From Pollutimonas bauzanensis (GTDB taxonomy: Bacteria > Pseudomonadota > Gammaproteobacteria > Burkholderiales > Burkholderiaceae_B), in contig NZ_FQXE01000004.1 of assembly GCF_900129885.1 (NCBI RefSeq), positions 403,536 to 467,535 on the forward strand: a stretch of 64,000 nucleotides of DNA, in the 5' to 3' direction. Made by a program: the position numbers and the translations under genes. This document shows, piece by piece, positions 1 to 10,900 of the stretch. Below the pieces are notes generated by a model. It did no database searches. It saw only the letters and a list, made by a program, of their open reading frames with translations, and had not been told where the DNA came from. Within the stretch, counting starts at the first letter, position 1; the number at the start of each line of letters is the position of its first letter.

Positions 1-49
1 CCGGATTCCAATAGTAGTACGCTTTTTCCCAACTTAGCCATATGCCGCC

Positions 50-1498
50 ATGACCCTGCGCTCCCACGAACCCATTATCGCCATCGCCACCGCCCCCGGG
101 CGCGGCGGCATAGGCGTCGTACGCATTTCGGGCGGCAACCTGGAACCCTTGCTGGCCAGGCTGTTCAAGGCGCCGCTCACGCCGCGCCACGCCCACTACC
201 TGCCGTTCAATGACGAGGACGGCAAAGCCATGGATGCCGGCATCGCCCTGTTCTTCAAAGGCCCGCAATCCTACACCGGCGAAGACGTCCTGGAACTGCA
301 GGGCCACGGCGGCCCGGCCGTGCTGCGGCGGGTGCTGGAGCGCTGCATCGAGGCCGGCAAGGAATTGGGCCTGCGCCACGCCGAGCCGGGCGAATTCACC
401 CAGCGCGCCTTCCTCAACGAGCGCCTGGACCTGGCCCAGGCCGAGGCCGTCGCCGACCTGATCGATGCCTCATCGGAAGCCGCCGCGCGCAGCGCCATGG
501 CCTCTTTGAGCGGCGCCTTTTCCGCCCGCGTCAACGCCCTCAGCGAGCGCATCGTGCGCCTGCGCATGCTGGTCGAGGCCACGCTGGACTTTCCCGAGGA
601 AGAAATCGACTTCCTGGAGAAATACCAGGCCCGCAGCGCTCTGGAAGAGATCCAGGGCGACCTGGCGGCCCTGACGGCCCAGGCCCGGCAAGGCATGATC
701 CTGCGCGAAGGCCTGCACGTGGTGCTGGCCGGCCAGCCCAATGTCGGCAAGTCCAGCCTGCTCAATGCCCTGGCCGGCGACGACATCGCCATCGTGACGC
801 CCGTGGCCGGCACCACGCGCGACAAAGTCATCCAGCAAATCCACATACAAGGCGTGCCGCTGCACATTGTCGACACCGCGGGCCTGCGCGACACCGACGA
901 CACCGTCGAGAGCATAGGCATAGCCCGGACATGGGCCGAGATCGAAAAGGCCAGCGTCATCATTCACCTGCAGGACGCGCGCGCGCAGACCGATGAGCTC
1001 GACACCGCCATTACCCGCCGCCTCCCGGCGCGCACGCCGGTGCTCGAGGTCTTCAACAAGATAGACTTGCTGGATGCTGCGCAGCAGGCGAAATTCCTGG
1101 CGGGCACGCCTCGGGAACCGGCCGCCGCAACTGGCGCGGCAAGCGGCGCGACTAGCGGGAAAGTAGATGCCCACGCCCAAACCGGACTCGCCCTTGGAAT
1201 CTCCGCCAAGACCGGCGCCGGCCTGGACATCCTGCGCCAGAAGCTGCTCGACATCGCCGGCTGGAGCCCCAGCGCCGAATCCCCCTGGCTGGCCCGCGAA
1301 CGCCATCTGCATGCCTTGAACAGCGCCGGCGAGCACCTCGCCCTGGCCGCCGAACACGCCAGCCAGAACGACCGCGTGCTCGACCTGTTCGCCGAAGAAC
1401 TGCGCCTGGCCCATGAAGATCTATGCGCCATCACCGGCCAGTTCACCGGCGATGATTTGCTTGGGGAGATATTTTCCAGTTTTTGTATTGGGAAGTGA
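50..1498 (+). CDS. mnmE: tRNA modification GTPase MnmE (TrmE)
   Basis: GTPase that works with MnmG to install the carboxymethylaminomethyl group on uridine 34 of certain tRNAs, in the cytoplasm. The 482-aa protein has the N-terminal formyl-THF-binding region, then a G domain with GQPNVGKSS (about residue 228), GTTRD, DTAGLRD, NKIDLL and SAKTG. It ends in the diagnostic FCIGK. It is somewhat longer than usual because of a low-complexity Ala/Gly/Ser insert between the NKID and SAK motifs. The ATG at 50 begins the usual N-terminus, and the gene is complete. MnmE is a core gene often near oriC. Everything up to about 58 kb downstream looks accessory. Confidence 0.98.
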   Translation: MTLRSHEPIIAIATAPGRGGIGVVRISGGNLEPLLARLFKAPLTPRHAHYLPFNDEDGKAMDAGIALFFKGPQSYTGEDVLELQGHGGPAVLRRVLERCIEAGKELGLRHAEPGEFTQRAFLNERLDLAQAEAVADLIDASSEAAARSAMASLSGAFSARVNALSERIVRLRMLVEATLDFPEEEIDFLEKYQARSALEEIQGDLAALTAQARQGMILREGLHVVLAGQPNVGKSSLLNALAGDDIAIVTPVAGTTRDKVIQQIHIQGVPLHIVDTAGLRDTDDTVESIGIARTWAEIEKASVIIHLQDARAQTDELDTAITRRLPARTPVLEVFNKIDLLDAAQQAKFLAGTPREPAAATGAASGATSGKVDAHAQTGLALGISAKTGAGLDILRQKLLDIAGWSPSAESPWLARERHLHALNSAGEHLALAAEHASQNDRVLDLFAEELRLAHEDLCAITGQFTGDDLLGEIFSSFCIGK

Positions 1499-1510
1499 GG
1501 CAAGGTCTGT

Positions 1511-1536
1511 GGACGCCCATGGGCGTCTCTTGATTT
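1511..1536 (+). terminator. putative terminator of mnmE
   Basis: A perfect 16-base palindrome, GACGCCCATGGGCGTC (1512-1527), begins 13 bases after the mnmE stop and is followed by a moderately T-rich stretch. The T tract is interrupted, so this is a plausible but not textbook intrinsic terminator. Confidence 0.5.
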
Positions 1537-1958
1537 TGCTCGATATCTTGTAATTGCGGGAATTTTTGTCTGCTGACGGATGCGGTGATACAGTCGAAGT
1601 CATCACTATCCGGGCCCATATTTGGGTCGAAGTTACCCGGAGTCCATGGCGCGATGACTTTCATGGATCCAAAGGAGGGCCCCCTTTTCTTTTCTGGGTT
1701 GGGCCGTTGTCCCCCGAGTGCCATTCCTTTACCTCTCCTTTTCTGATGTCTATCGACCGATAGACCGCCCGCTATCAGAAGGCCAGTGACGGCAATGTGA
1801 ATAGAATAGAGGTAATGACTTGAGGTAATAGCGCCGAGCGTTACGCTTATTGGGCAACAGGGGCGAAGCCATTTGGCCCCTTCGTATGCATTTTTGATCG
1901 ACGATGATTATCACACACTGATACAATAAACGGATTAACGTGTCATTGGATCGCGATT
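1537..1958. other. non-coding gap between mnmE and the defence islet
   Basis: About 420 bases without a convincing gene. Short open frames here have no recognisable domain. It contains a run of G then C around 1672-1685, a weak GGGGC/GCCCC stem near 1860-1880, and an AT-rich stretch just before the next gene with a TACAAT hexamer at 1922-1927 but no well-spaced -35. No tRNA, integrase or clear attachment site was seen, although this is the left border of the accessory DNA. Confidence 0.5.
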
Positions 1959-2276
1959 ATGAAGCGCTGTATTGTTGGTATCCGGCAGCCGGCATGCTCG
2001 CTACCTCGCGGGAGCGCCGTTCCCAGCATTTGGTTTCCGTCTCTTGCATCGCTGGCAGCTGTATTGTCGGACGATAACCGCCGTCTGCTGCGCCTGATCC
2101 ACGACAAACAACCCAAGTCTTTGACGGAACTGGCCGAACTCAGCGGCCGCAAGGTGCCGAACCTATCACGCACTCTGCGTCTGATGGCGGACTATGGGCT
2201 GGTCTCGCTGCAACGTAATGCCCGGGATGTTCAGCCAACCGCGTTGGCGACTGAATTCCTGGTCGTATTGGACTGA
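1959..2276 (+). CDS. small winged-helix transcriptional regulator (HVO_A0114-like)
   Basis: A 105-aa protein. From about residue 24 it carries the pattern WFxSLxSLAxVLSDDNRRLL, followed by a helix-turn-helix (SLTELAELSGRKVPNLSRTLRLMADYGLVSL). This pattern is typical of the small HVO_A0114-type putative DNA-binding proteins often found in toxin-antitoxin or nuclease pairs. The first 20 or so residues do not resemble the family's usual N-terminus, so the start is uncertain or the N-terminus has diverged. Its TGA overlaps an ATG (TGATG), and the Mrr-like nuclease gene follows within 30 bases. It probably autoregulates or controls that nuclease (inference). Confidence 0.7.
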   Translation: MKRCIVGIRQPACSLPRGSAVPSIWFPSLASLAAVLSDDNRRLLRLIHDKQPKSLTELAELSGRKVPNLSRTLRLMADYGLVSLQRNARDVQPTALATEFLVVLD

Positions 2277-2302
2277 TGATCATGAGCACAAGAGGGAACA
2301 AG

Positions 2303-3295
2303 ATGGCTCGGATGTGGATGGTGCGCGGCGAAGGTGGCAGCCTGTACGACCCTTTTTTGGAGCGCGGCGTGGCTGCCGTGGGCTGGAACCAGTTGGCCGC
2401 CCACGCCAAGCCTGGTATCGGGCGCAAGCAGTTGATTGCCCAGTACCAGTCTGCCGAACCACAGGCGAAACAAGGGACAGTGATCTCAGGTGCTTCTCAG
2501 GTCTGGCGCTTCGTCAACGACATCCAGGATGGCGATTGGATCGTCACCTATTCGCCGGCCAATCGTGTCTATTCAATCGGCAAAGTGTCAGGGCCGGCCG
2601 AGCACCACCCTGAGTGGGCCGAGCAAGGAATGCCACTGGCACGCAAAGTGCAATGGCAAGCGCAGGAACTGCCACGCGACAGCCTGGGCACCAGCACAAA
2701 AAATAGTCTGGGCGCGACCCTGACCCTGTTCGAGGTGCCGTCCAGCGCGGCAGCAGAAGTGCTGGCGGCATTGAAGGGCAAGCCTGCGCCGGCAGTGGAA
2801 GATGAAGCCGAGGAAGTGATCGCCGACCCGCTAGCCGACATCGAATCGCAGGCGCTGGAGCGCATCAAAGATCGGGTTAATGAACTCGACTGGGACGACA
2901 TGCAGCAACTGGTCGCCGGCATCCTGCGCGCCATGGGCTACAAGACCCAGGTCTCCCCAGCCGGCTCCGACCGGGGCAAGGACATCGTCGCCTCGCCCGA
3001 CGGTTTCGGCTTCGAGCACCCGCGCATCGTCGTGGAGGTCAAGCACCGCAAGGGGCAGATGGGCAGCCAGGAGATTCGCAGCTTCCTCGGCGGCCGCCAC
3101 AAGGACGATCGCGGGCTGTACGTCAGTACCGGCGGCTTTAGCAAGGACGCGCAATACGAAGCTGATCGCGCCTCTATCCCGTTGGCGATGTGGACGTTGG
3201 ACCATGTGGTCCGTGCGTTGATCGAGCACTATGACGCCACCGATGCCGAGACCAAGCGTATCGTGCCGCTGAAGCGGCTGTACTGGCCCGCTTGA
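2303..3295 (+). CDS. Mrr-like restriction endonuclease (PD-(D/E)xK)
   Basis: A 330-aa protein with an N-terminal region typical of Mrr_N-type proteins (MWMVRG...GVAAVGWN). The C-terminal nuclease core has GSDRGKDIV (catalytic Asp near residue 227), then VVEVKH (Glu/Lys near 245-247) and a downstream Gln-rich helix start (MGSQEIRSF). Mrr-family enzymes cut modified foreign DNA. I chose the ATG at 2303 because GAGGGAACAAG sits at ribosome-binding distance and the family N-terminus begins there; in-frame ATGs at 2276 and 2282 are possible. It is tightly coupled to the HTH gene upstream and precedes hsdM by about 80 bases. Which modification it recognises cannot be read from sequence. Confidence 0.88.
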   Translation: MARMWMVRGEGGSLYDPFLERGVAAVGWNQLAAHAKPGIGRKQLIAQYQSAEPQAKQGTVISGASQVWRFVNDIQDGDWIVTYSPANRVYSIGKVSGPAEHHPEWAEQGMPLARKVQWQAQELPRDSLGTSTKNSLGATLTLFEVPSSAAAEVLAALKGKPAPAVEDEAEEVIADPLADIESQALERIKDRVNELDWDDMQQLVAGILRAMGYKTQVSPAGSDRGKDIVASPDGFGFEHPRIVVEVKHRKGQMGSQEIRSFLGGRHKDDRGLYVSTGGFSKDAQYEADRASIPLAMWTLDHVVRALIEHYDATDAETKRIVPLKRLYWPA

Positions 3296-3377
3296 GCTTG
3301 CCGAGAAGACACTTCGCTAATGCCAGAACGCTACCAGCGTTGGCGAACTTATGCATTTGGAACAAGAAAAGGTTTTG

Positions 3378-5564
3378 ATGAATATCCATACACACGAAGC
3401 GCTGAAAAGCGCCATCTGGGAAATCGCAAATCGGCTGCGTGGCCCATATCGTCCGCCGCAATACCGTCTGGTCATGTTGCCGATCGTGGTTCTGCGCCGC
3501 TTGGATTGCGTTCTGGAGCCCACTAAGGACACTGTACTTAAGAAATACGATAAGCTGACGGCGCAAAACATGCCGGAAAGTGCGATGGAAAGGCTGCTTG
3601 GACGCGCGGCGGACCCGAAGCGCAAGTATCCTCTTTACAACACCAGCCCCTTCTCCTTTGAGCGTCTGCTTGGCGATCCCGAGAACATTGCGCCGAACCT
3701 CGTGTCTTATATCAACGGCTTTTCCCCGACGGCACGGACGATCTTCGAGAGGTTCAAATTCACCGACCAGATCGAAAAGCTCGACGCCAGTAACCGGCTG
3801 TTCACCATCGTCAAGGCGATGGCCGATGTGGATCTACATCCGGACCGTATCGACAACCTGCAAATGGGCTACCTGTTCGAGCATCTGGTGATGCGCTTCA
3901 ACGAACAGGCGAACGAAGAAGCTGGCGATCACTTCACTCCGCGTGAAGTCATTCGCCTGATGGCGAACCTCGTCTATACAGGCGAAAAAGACGTTTACAC
4001 ACCGGGCATTTTCCGCACCATCTACGACCCCGCCTGCGGTACCGGCGGCATGCTGTCGGAATCGGAAAAGTTCATCCTCGACCAAAACAGCCAAGCCAAT
4101 CTTGCCCTGTTCGGTCAGGAATACAACGACGAATCCTGGGCCATCTGCTGCTCGGACATGCTGATCAAGGACGAGGACACCAGCAGCATCGTGCTGGGTG
4201 ACACTCTGGGAGACGGCAAGACCCGCGATGGTTTCGAGGGCGAAAAATTCCACTACATGCTAGCCAATCCACCCTTCGGCGTGGAATGGAAAGACCAGAA
4301 GACCATCGTCGAGAAGGAGCACAAGGAATTGGGCTTTGTCGGTCGTTTCGGTGCAGGGCTACCAGCCATCAACGACGGTTCGCTGCTGTTCCTGCAGCAC
4401 ATGATTTCGAAGATGCATCCCTACAAGGCAGGGGATGAAAACGCCGTCGGCTCCAAGATCGCCATCGTCTTCAACGGCTCACCGCTGTTCTCTGGCGATG
4501 CTGGATCGGGGCCGTCCAACATCCGCCGCTGGATCATCGAGAACGATTGGCTTGATGCCATCGTCGCGCTGCCCGACCAGCTTTTCTACAACACCGGCAT
4601 CTACACCTACGTTTGGTTGGTCACCAATCGCAAGGCGCCCGAGCGGCGCGGCAAGGTGCAGTTGATCGACGGCACGCGCTTTTGCCAGCGCATGAAGAAA
4701 AGCCTCAACAACAAGCGCCACGAGATCACCGAAACGCAGATACGCGAGCTGACCCGCCTCTATGGCAACTTCAAGGATGGCGAGACGGCAGAAGTCGTCA
4801 TTGACCATAAGACCGGCGAGAAAGAAACCCGCGTTGTCTCCTGCATCTTCGAGAACCGAGAGTTCGGCTTCCTCAAGGTGACGGTGGAACGCCCCTTGCG
4901 CATGAACTTCGAAGCCACGGCCGAGCGTATCGCCAGGCTGGACGAGCAATCCGCCTTCGCCAACCTGGCCACCTCCAAGAAGCGCAAGGACGGCCAGGCC
5001 GCCGCACGCGAGATCGAAGAAGGTCGCGAACAGCAAGATGCCATCCGCAACCTGCTGGCTACGCTGGAAGCCAAGGGCCGCTACATGGATCGCAAGGTAT
5101 TCGAAGCCGATCGGGACCGGGCAGCGAAAAATGCCGGTCTAAAACTGGCCGCCCCCATCAAGAAGGTGATCTTCACCGCACTGGGCGAGCGCGACCCGGA
5201 TGCCAAGATTTGCCGCGACGGCAAGGACAGGCCGGAGCCGGACAGCGAATTGCGCGACACCGAGAACATTCCGCTGCCCGCAGGGACCGTACTCCCGCTG
5301 CCCATGGACTTTGGCCCGGACAAACCCAATGACCGGCTGATCAAGGCTTTCCGCGACGTGATCGACGCCTACATGGCGAACGAGGTGCTGCCCCATGTGG
5401 CTGATGCCTGGGTCGATTACGACAAAACCAAGGTCGGCTACGAAATCCCCATCAACCGGCATTTTTATGTCTACAAGCCGCCGCGCCCCTTGCCGGAGAT
5501 CGAGGCCGACATCCGGCAACTGGAAGGCGAAATCGCCGATTTGCTGAAAGGGTTGCTGGCATGA
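3378..5564 (+). CDS. hsdM: Type I restriction-modification DNA methyltransferase subunit
   Basis: N6-adenine methyltransferase subunit of a Type I system, forming M2S for methylation and R2M2S for restriction. The 728-aa protein (from the ATG at 3378) has an HsdM N-terminal helical domain (PYRPPQYRLVMLPIVVLRRL), AdoMet motif I DPACGTGG (about residue 217) and catalytic motif IV NPPFG (about 297). Its C-terminus is long and charged. An upstream in-frame ATG at 3351 would add nine residues, but the protein family starts close to MNIHTHEALK. The stop overlaps the RhuM start by four bases (ATGA), indicating one transcript with rhuM, hsdS and hsdR. Confidence 0.96.
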   Translation: MNIHTHEALKSAIWEIANRLRGPYRPPQYRLVMLPIVVLRRLDCVLEPTKDTVLKKYDKLTAQNMPESAMERLLGRAADPKRKYPLYNTSPFSFERLLGDPENIAPNLVSYINGFSPTARTIFERFKFTDQIEKLDASNRLFTIVKAMADVDLHPDRIDNLQMGYLFEHLVMRFNEQANEEAGDHFTPREVIRLMANLVYTGEKDVYTPGIFRTIYDPACGTGGMLSESEKFILDQNSQANLALFGQEYNDESWAICCSDMLIKDEDTSSIVLGDTLGDGKTRDGFEGEKFHYMLANPPFGVEWKDQKTIVEKEHKELGFVGRFGAGLPAINDGSLLFLQHMISKMHPYKAGDENAVGSKIAIVFNGSPLFSGDAGSGPSNIRRWIIENDWLDAIVALPDQLFYNTGIYTYVWLVTNRKAPERRGKVQLIDGTRFCQRMKKSLNNKRHEITETQIRELTRLYGNFKDGETAEVVIDHKTGEKETRVVSCIFENREFGFLKVTVERPLRMNFEATAERIARLDEQSAFANLATSKKRKDGQAAAREIEEGREQQDAIRNLLATLEAKGRYMDRKVFEADRDRAAKNAGLKLAAPIKKVIFTALGERDPDAKICRDGKDRPEPDSELRDTENIPLPAGTVLPLPMDFGPDKPNDRLIKAFRDVIDAYMANEVLPHVADAWVDYDKTKVGYEIPINRHFYVYKPPRPLPEIEADIRQLEGEIADLLKGLLA

Positions 5565-6643
5565 GCAAGGAAATCATCCCCGCCACGCAAGGCGAACTGC
5601 TGATCTACCCGGCCCGAGGCGATGCGGACGGCATCCGCGTGCTGCTGGCCGGTGAAACCGTCTGGCTGACCCAAGCCCAAATCGCCGAGTTGTATCAGAC
5701 CACACCCCAGAACATCACCCAGCACCTCAAGGCCATTTACGCCGAAGGCGAGCTGGACGAGGCGGCAACGTGTAAGCCGTACTTACAAGTTCGCCAGGAG
5801 GGGGGAAGAGCAGTCTCCCGTAACACCAAGCATTACCGGCTGGAAGCCATCCTCGCCGTCGGCTACCGCGTTCGCTCCGCGCGCGGCACCGAGTTCCGCC
5901 AGTGGGCCACCGCGCGCCTGGGGGAATACCTGACCAAGGGCTTTGTGCTGGATGACGAACGGCTCAAGGGCAACTCCAGTCCGGTGGACTACTTCGATGA
6001 ACTGCTGGCCCGCATCCGCGAAATCCGGGCCAGTGAGGCACGGGTCTACCAGCGCATCCGCGAAATCTTCGCCATGGCCGCCGACTACCGCGAAGGCGAC
6101 CAGGCAACCCAGCGCTTCTTCGCCACCATGCAGAACAAGGTGCACTACGCCGCCACCGGCCTGACCGCAGCGGAAATCATCCGCAAGCGCGCCGATTCCT
6201 CCAAGCCCAACATGGGCGTCACCACTTGGAAAGGCGGTCATGTTCTCAAGAAAGACGTGGGTACCGCCAAGAACTACCTGAATGTACAGGAAATCGACAC
6301 CCTCAACCGCATCACCGTGATGTTCCTGGACCAAGCCGAATTCCGCGCTATGCGCCGGCAGGACATCCGTCTCGCCGACTGGGATGGTTTTCTCGACAAG
6401 TTCCTGCGCGATACCGAACTGCCGGTTCTGGACAATGCCGGCAAGGTCAGCCGCCAGCAGGCACTGGATTGGGCCGAAGGACAGTATGACGCATTTGCCG
6501 AGCGGCGGAGGCTTGAAGCCGAACAGGTAGCGGAGGCGCGGTACCTGGAGGATTTGCGTACATCCGCTGAGATCATGAAGACAGGCAAGAAAGCCACAAA
6601 AACGTCGGTTGCGGAGCGCAAGACACGGAGTAAAAATCAATGA
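5561..6643 (+). CDS. RhuM-family protein embedded in the Type I RM operon
   Basis: A full-length 360-aa RhuM (Virulence_RhuM) protein. Its N-terminal helix-turn-helix-like segment (VWLTQAQIAELYQTTPQNITQHL, about 34-56) is followed by the family core (YRLEAILAVGYRVRSARGTEFRQWAT) and the helical C-terminal half with FFATMQNKVHYAATG and NYLNVQEIDTLNR. RhuM was named from a Salmonella pathogenicity island and its biochemical role is not established. It overlaps hsdM and hsdS by four bases each, so it is translationally coupled and co-expressed with the RM subunits. It could be a cargo gene, a regulator or an accessory defence factor; the sequence does not decide. Confidence 0.9.
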   Translation: MSKEIIPATQGELLIYPARGDADGIRVLLAGETVWLTQAQIAELYQTTPQNITQHLKAIYAEGELDEAATCKPYLQVRQEGGRAVSRNTKHYRLEAILAVGYRVRSARGTEFRQWATARLGEYLTKGFVLDDERLKGNSSPVDYFDELLARIREIRASEARVYQRIREIFAMAADYREGDQATQRFFATMQNKVHYAATGLTAAEIIRKRADSSKPNMGVTTWKGGHVLKKDVGTAKNYLNVQEIDTLNRITVMFLDQAEFRAMRRQDIRLADWDGFLDKFLRDTELPVLDNAGKVSRQQALDWAEGQYDAFAERRRLEAEQVAEARYLEDLRTSAEIMKTGKKATKTSVAERKTRSKNQ

Positions 6644-7941
6644 GTTACTTCGCCAACAGCGATCAACTGCCTGATTGGGTGCGACACGCTCCCGATAGCT
6701 GGAAGAAAGATTGGCTCAAATGGCACGTGTCCTTGTCTACAGAAAGACCAGACGAAGAGCAGCGTGCAACGCTTCCTTATTTGTCCAATGAGGACATTGC
6801 TTCGTGGACGGGGAAACTACTGCACGAAGAGTTACAACCATACGAAGCAGACAGTCGGTTATTTCAGGCTGGAGATGTTCTGTTCAACAAGTTGCGTCCG
6901 TATTTGGCTAAGGTGTTTCATGCAGACTTCAATGGCACGTCATCCGGTGAGTTGCTATGCCTACGGCCATCGAAACGAGTAGATGCGCGCTACCTATTCT
7001 ATGTACTGACCTCGTTCGGATTCATTGATTCTGTAGATTCGCATACCTTTGGATCAAAGATGCCGCGTGCGGACTGGGAAACAGTCGGGCACCACCCTCT
7101 GCCGTTGCCGGACATAGAAGATCAAAAGCGCATAGCAAGGTTTCTGGATGAAAAGACCGCACAAATCGACGGGTTGATCGAAAAGAAGCGCGCGCTTCTG
7201 GACCGGCTGGCTGAAAAACGCCAAGCCATCATCACTCACGCAGTCACCAAGGGCCTGAACCCCGATGTCCCCATGAAGCCCTCCGGAATCGACTGGCTTG
7301 GTGATATTCCGGCGCATTGGTCACGACAAAGGCTTCGATTCTCCGTAGATAAAATCGAACAGGGATGGTCGCCTCAATGTGAAAACCGTCCTGCTGATAG
7401 AGGCGAGTGGGGTGTATTGAAAGTTGGATGTGTAAACGGAGAGCATTACGATGAGTCAGAAAACAAAGCTCTTCCGGCTGACCTGGAGCCAATCACTCGT
7501 TATGAAGTACGAGTTGGTGACCTCTTGGTAAGTCGCGCCAATACAAAAGAACTTCTTGGCAGTGCTGCGATCGTTGAAGAGACGCAAGGAAATATTATTT
7601 TTTGCGACAAACTTTATCGACTTGATGTCAGCAATAGCCTTGATCGACGCTATCTGACTGCATTCTTAAGATCACCTTTAGCTAGATTCCAGTACGAATG
7701 CGAAGCTACAGGCACCAGTGGGTCAATGCAGAATATTGGACAAGATACGCTGAAAAATCTTTGCCACCCGTTGCCACCTATCGCCGAGCAGCAGAGTATC
7801 GGTAAATGGATATGGGCGGTTATGCAAGATTTTTCGAGCACCGCGATAGTGGTTTCTCAGGCTATCGAGAAATTAATCGAATACCGCTCTGCACTAATCA
7901 CCGCTGCCGTCACTGGCCAACTCCCGGAACTCAACGGATAA
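6640..7941 (+). CDS. hsdS: Type I restriction-modification specificity subunit
   Basis: A 433-aa HsdS, which determines the bipartite target sequence of the complex. It shows two target-recognition domains (about 1-150 and 225-370). They are separated by the conserved central helical region (RIARFLDEKTAQIDGLIEKK, then ITHAVTKGLNP, about 158-210), and a second conserved helical region closes the C-terminus (ALITAAVTGQLPEL). The DNA of both recognition domains is visibly more AT-rich than the hsdM and hsdR genes around it, as expected for modules exchanged by recombination. The start overlaps the rhuM stop (ATGA) and hsdR follows after nine bases. The recognised sequence cannot be predicted here. 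Confidence 0.95.
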   Translation: MSYFANSDQLPDWVRHAPDSWKKDWLKWHVSLSTERPDEEQRATLPYLSNEDIASWTGKLLHEELQPYEADSRLFQAGDVLFNKLRPYLAKVFHADFNGTSSGELLCLRPSKRVDARYLFYVLTSFGFIDSVDSHTFGSKMPRADWETVGHHPLPLPDIEDQKRIARFLDEKTAQIDGLIEKKRALLDRLAEKRQAIITHAVTKGLNPDVPMKPSGIDWLGDIPAHWSRQRLRFSVDKIEQGWSPQCENRPADRGEWGVLKVGCVNGEHYDESENKALPADLEPITRYEVRVGDLLVSRANTKELLGSAAIVEETQGNIIFCDKLYRLDVSNSLDRRYLTAFLRSPLARFQYECEATGTSGSMQNIGQDTLKNLCHPLPPIAEQQSIGKWIWAVMQDFSSTAIVVSQAIEKLIEYRSALITAAVTGQLPELNG

Positions 7942-7950
7942 GGAGTGCCC

Positions 7951-10900
7951 ATGTCCGGCCACACCGAAAACGATTTTGAAACCGCAATCGAAACCGGACT
8001 GATCGGCGCGGGAGGCTATGCCAAGCGCCCGCCCGCCGCTTATGACGAGTCGTTGGCGCTGTTTCCCGATGACGTGACCGGCTTTCTGAAAGACACTCAG
8101 GCAACGAAATGGGGCCAACTTGAAGCCTTGCTCGGGGCCAAGACCGAAACAACGGTGCTCGATAGCCTTGCCAAGGAACTCGACATCAAGGGCACGCTGC
8201 ATGTCCTGCGTCACGGTTTCAAGTGCTACGGCAAAACCTTCCGGCTGGCCTATTTCCGCCCTAACTCGGGCATGAACCCCGAAGCCGCCGCCTTATATGC
8301 CGCAAACCGACTAACCATCACGCGGCAGGTCGCTTTCACCTCGGTGATGAAGAAAGCTGACGGCAAGAACCGGCGCTGCATCATCGACGTGACGCTGAGC
8401 CTCAACGGCCTGCCCGTGGCGACGGCGGAGCTGAAAAACCCGCTGACCGGCCAGCGCGCGGCGGATGCGGTACGCCAATATTGTGATACACGCGATGAGC
8501 GCGATCTGCTGTTCGCCTTCAAGAAACGTGCCCTGGTACATTTCGCGATGGACCCGGACGAGGTGTGGATGACCACGCGCCTCAAGGGCAAGGAGACAGT
8601 ATTCCTGCCTTTCAACCAGGGCAACAACCATGGCGCAGGCAACCCCCCTGTCGAGGGCAACTGGAGAACCCATTACCTGTGGGATGAGGTGTTGCAGGCC
8701 GATAGCCTGCTCGACATCCTGCAACGCTTCATGCACTTGGAGGTGAAGGAGCGGCAGGTCAAGACCGACAAGGGCGCGCGCACCATCCGCAAGGAAACAA
8801 TGGTCTTCCCGCGCTACCACCAGCTCGATGCGGTACGCAAACTGGTGGCCCATGCGTGCGCGAACGGCGCGGGGCGCAACTATCTCGTTCAGCATTCGGC
8901 GGGCTCGGGCAAATCCAATTCCATCGCCTGGCTGGCACACCGGCTGGCCAGCCTGCACAACACCCATGACGAAAAGGTGTTCCATTCGGTGGTAGTGGTC
9001 ACCGACCGGCGCGTGCTGGACCAGCAGTTGCAGAACACGATCTACCAGTTCGAGCACAAAACTGGCGTGGTCGAGAAAATCGACGAGGACACCCAGCAAC
9101 TGGTTCGCGCCCTGTCGCAGGGCACGCCGATCATCATCACCACGATCCAGAAGTTCCCATTCATCTCACAGGCGCTCTCCACGCTTGAAGGTAAGGGCGC
9201 AGGCGTGAAGATCGACACCGCAGGCAAGCGCTTTGCCGTGATCGTGGACGAGGCGCATTCCTCGCAAAGCGGAGAGACCGCCACCGCGCTCAAAGGGATG
9301 CTGAACAAGGACGGCATCGAGGCCGCGATTGCCGCGCAGATGTCGGATGAGGAGGATGACGATCTTTCCGATGAAGCCAGGGCGGCGCTGCTGTGCGATG
9401 CCCTCAAGCGCGCGCGTCAGCCGAACCTTTCGTTCTTCGCCTTTACCGCCACGCCGAAGTTCAAGACCAAGGTGCTGTTCGACGAGCCGGGGCCATCGGG
9501 CACATCGCCGTTCCATGAGTACACCATGCGGCAAGCCATCGAAGAAGGCTTCATCATGGATGTACTTCAAAACTACACGACCTTCAAACGCTTCTTCGGC
9601 CTCATCAAACAGGTAGAGAATGACCCGGAGGTACCGCGCAAGAAAGCGGCCAAAGCATTGACACGCTATCTCGAACTGCATCCGGTCAACATCGAGCAGG
9701 TGGTTTCCGTCATCGTGGAGCACTTCCGGCTGTATGTCATGCACGAACTTGGCGGGCGCGCCAAGGCGATGGTTGTCACCGGCTCGCGGCTGGCCGCCGT
9801 CAAGTACAAGCTGGCGTTCGACCGTTACATCAAGAACAATGGCTATACCGGCATTCGCTCGCTGGTGGCCTTTTCGGGCACGGTGGAAGATCCGGAAGAC
9901 CCCGGCTCGTCCTACACCGAAGTTTCCATGAATGATGGACTGACTGAAAGCGAACTGCCCGAGACGTTCGAGCGCGACGACTACCGCGTGCTGCTGGTCG
10001 CCGAGAAGTATCAGACCGGCTTCGATCAACCACTGTTGCAAACGATGTATGTGGTAAAGAAGCTGGCCGGTGTGCAGGCGGTGCAGACCCTTTCGCGCCT
10101 CAATCGCATGGCTCCGGGCAAGGCGCGTACCTTCGTGCTAGATTTCGCCAATGCGGAAGACGATATCTACAAGGCGTTCAAACCCTACTACGAGACGACG
10201 CCCATTGGAGAAAACGCCGGTCCGCACCGCCTCTCCGAATTGCAGCACAAACTATTGGAATGGGCGATCTTCGCGCCAGCCGATGTGGATGCCTTCGCAG
10301 AAGTTTGGTACCGACCCAAGCGTGAGCACTCGGCCAACGACCACCGCATGATGAATGCCTTGCTGGATACCGTGATGCAGCGTTTCGGCGAGCGCGAGGA
10401 CCACGAACAGGAGGAATTTCGCGGGCAACTCACCGCCTACCGGAATCTGTACGCCTTCCTCTCGCAGATCATTCCCTATCAGGACAGCGAGCTTGAAAAG
10501 CTGTATGCCTTCGTCCGCAACCTGATCGCCAAGCTGCCGCCTCCGGGCGACGGGCAGGCATTTGTGCTGGATGATGAGGTGGCATTGCGCTACTTCCGGC
10601 TGCAGCAGATAACCGAAGGCTCCATCGAACTTGGTAAAGGCTATGCCGACGCATTGAAGGGGCCGACCGATGTGGGCACCTTGCGCGTGGCTGAGGCGCC
10701 CGTGGCGCTGTCGAGCCTGGTTGACAAACTCAACGAGCGTTTCGGCACCGATTTTAACGAGGCAGACCAGTTGTTCTTCGACCAGATCCGTGCCACAGCA
10801 GAAGGTAACGAACAGATCGTCGAAGCCGCACGAGCAAACAATCTGGAGAATTTTTCATCCTATCTGGAACGTGCTCTAGACGAGTTGTTCATTGACCGAA

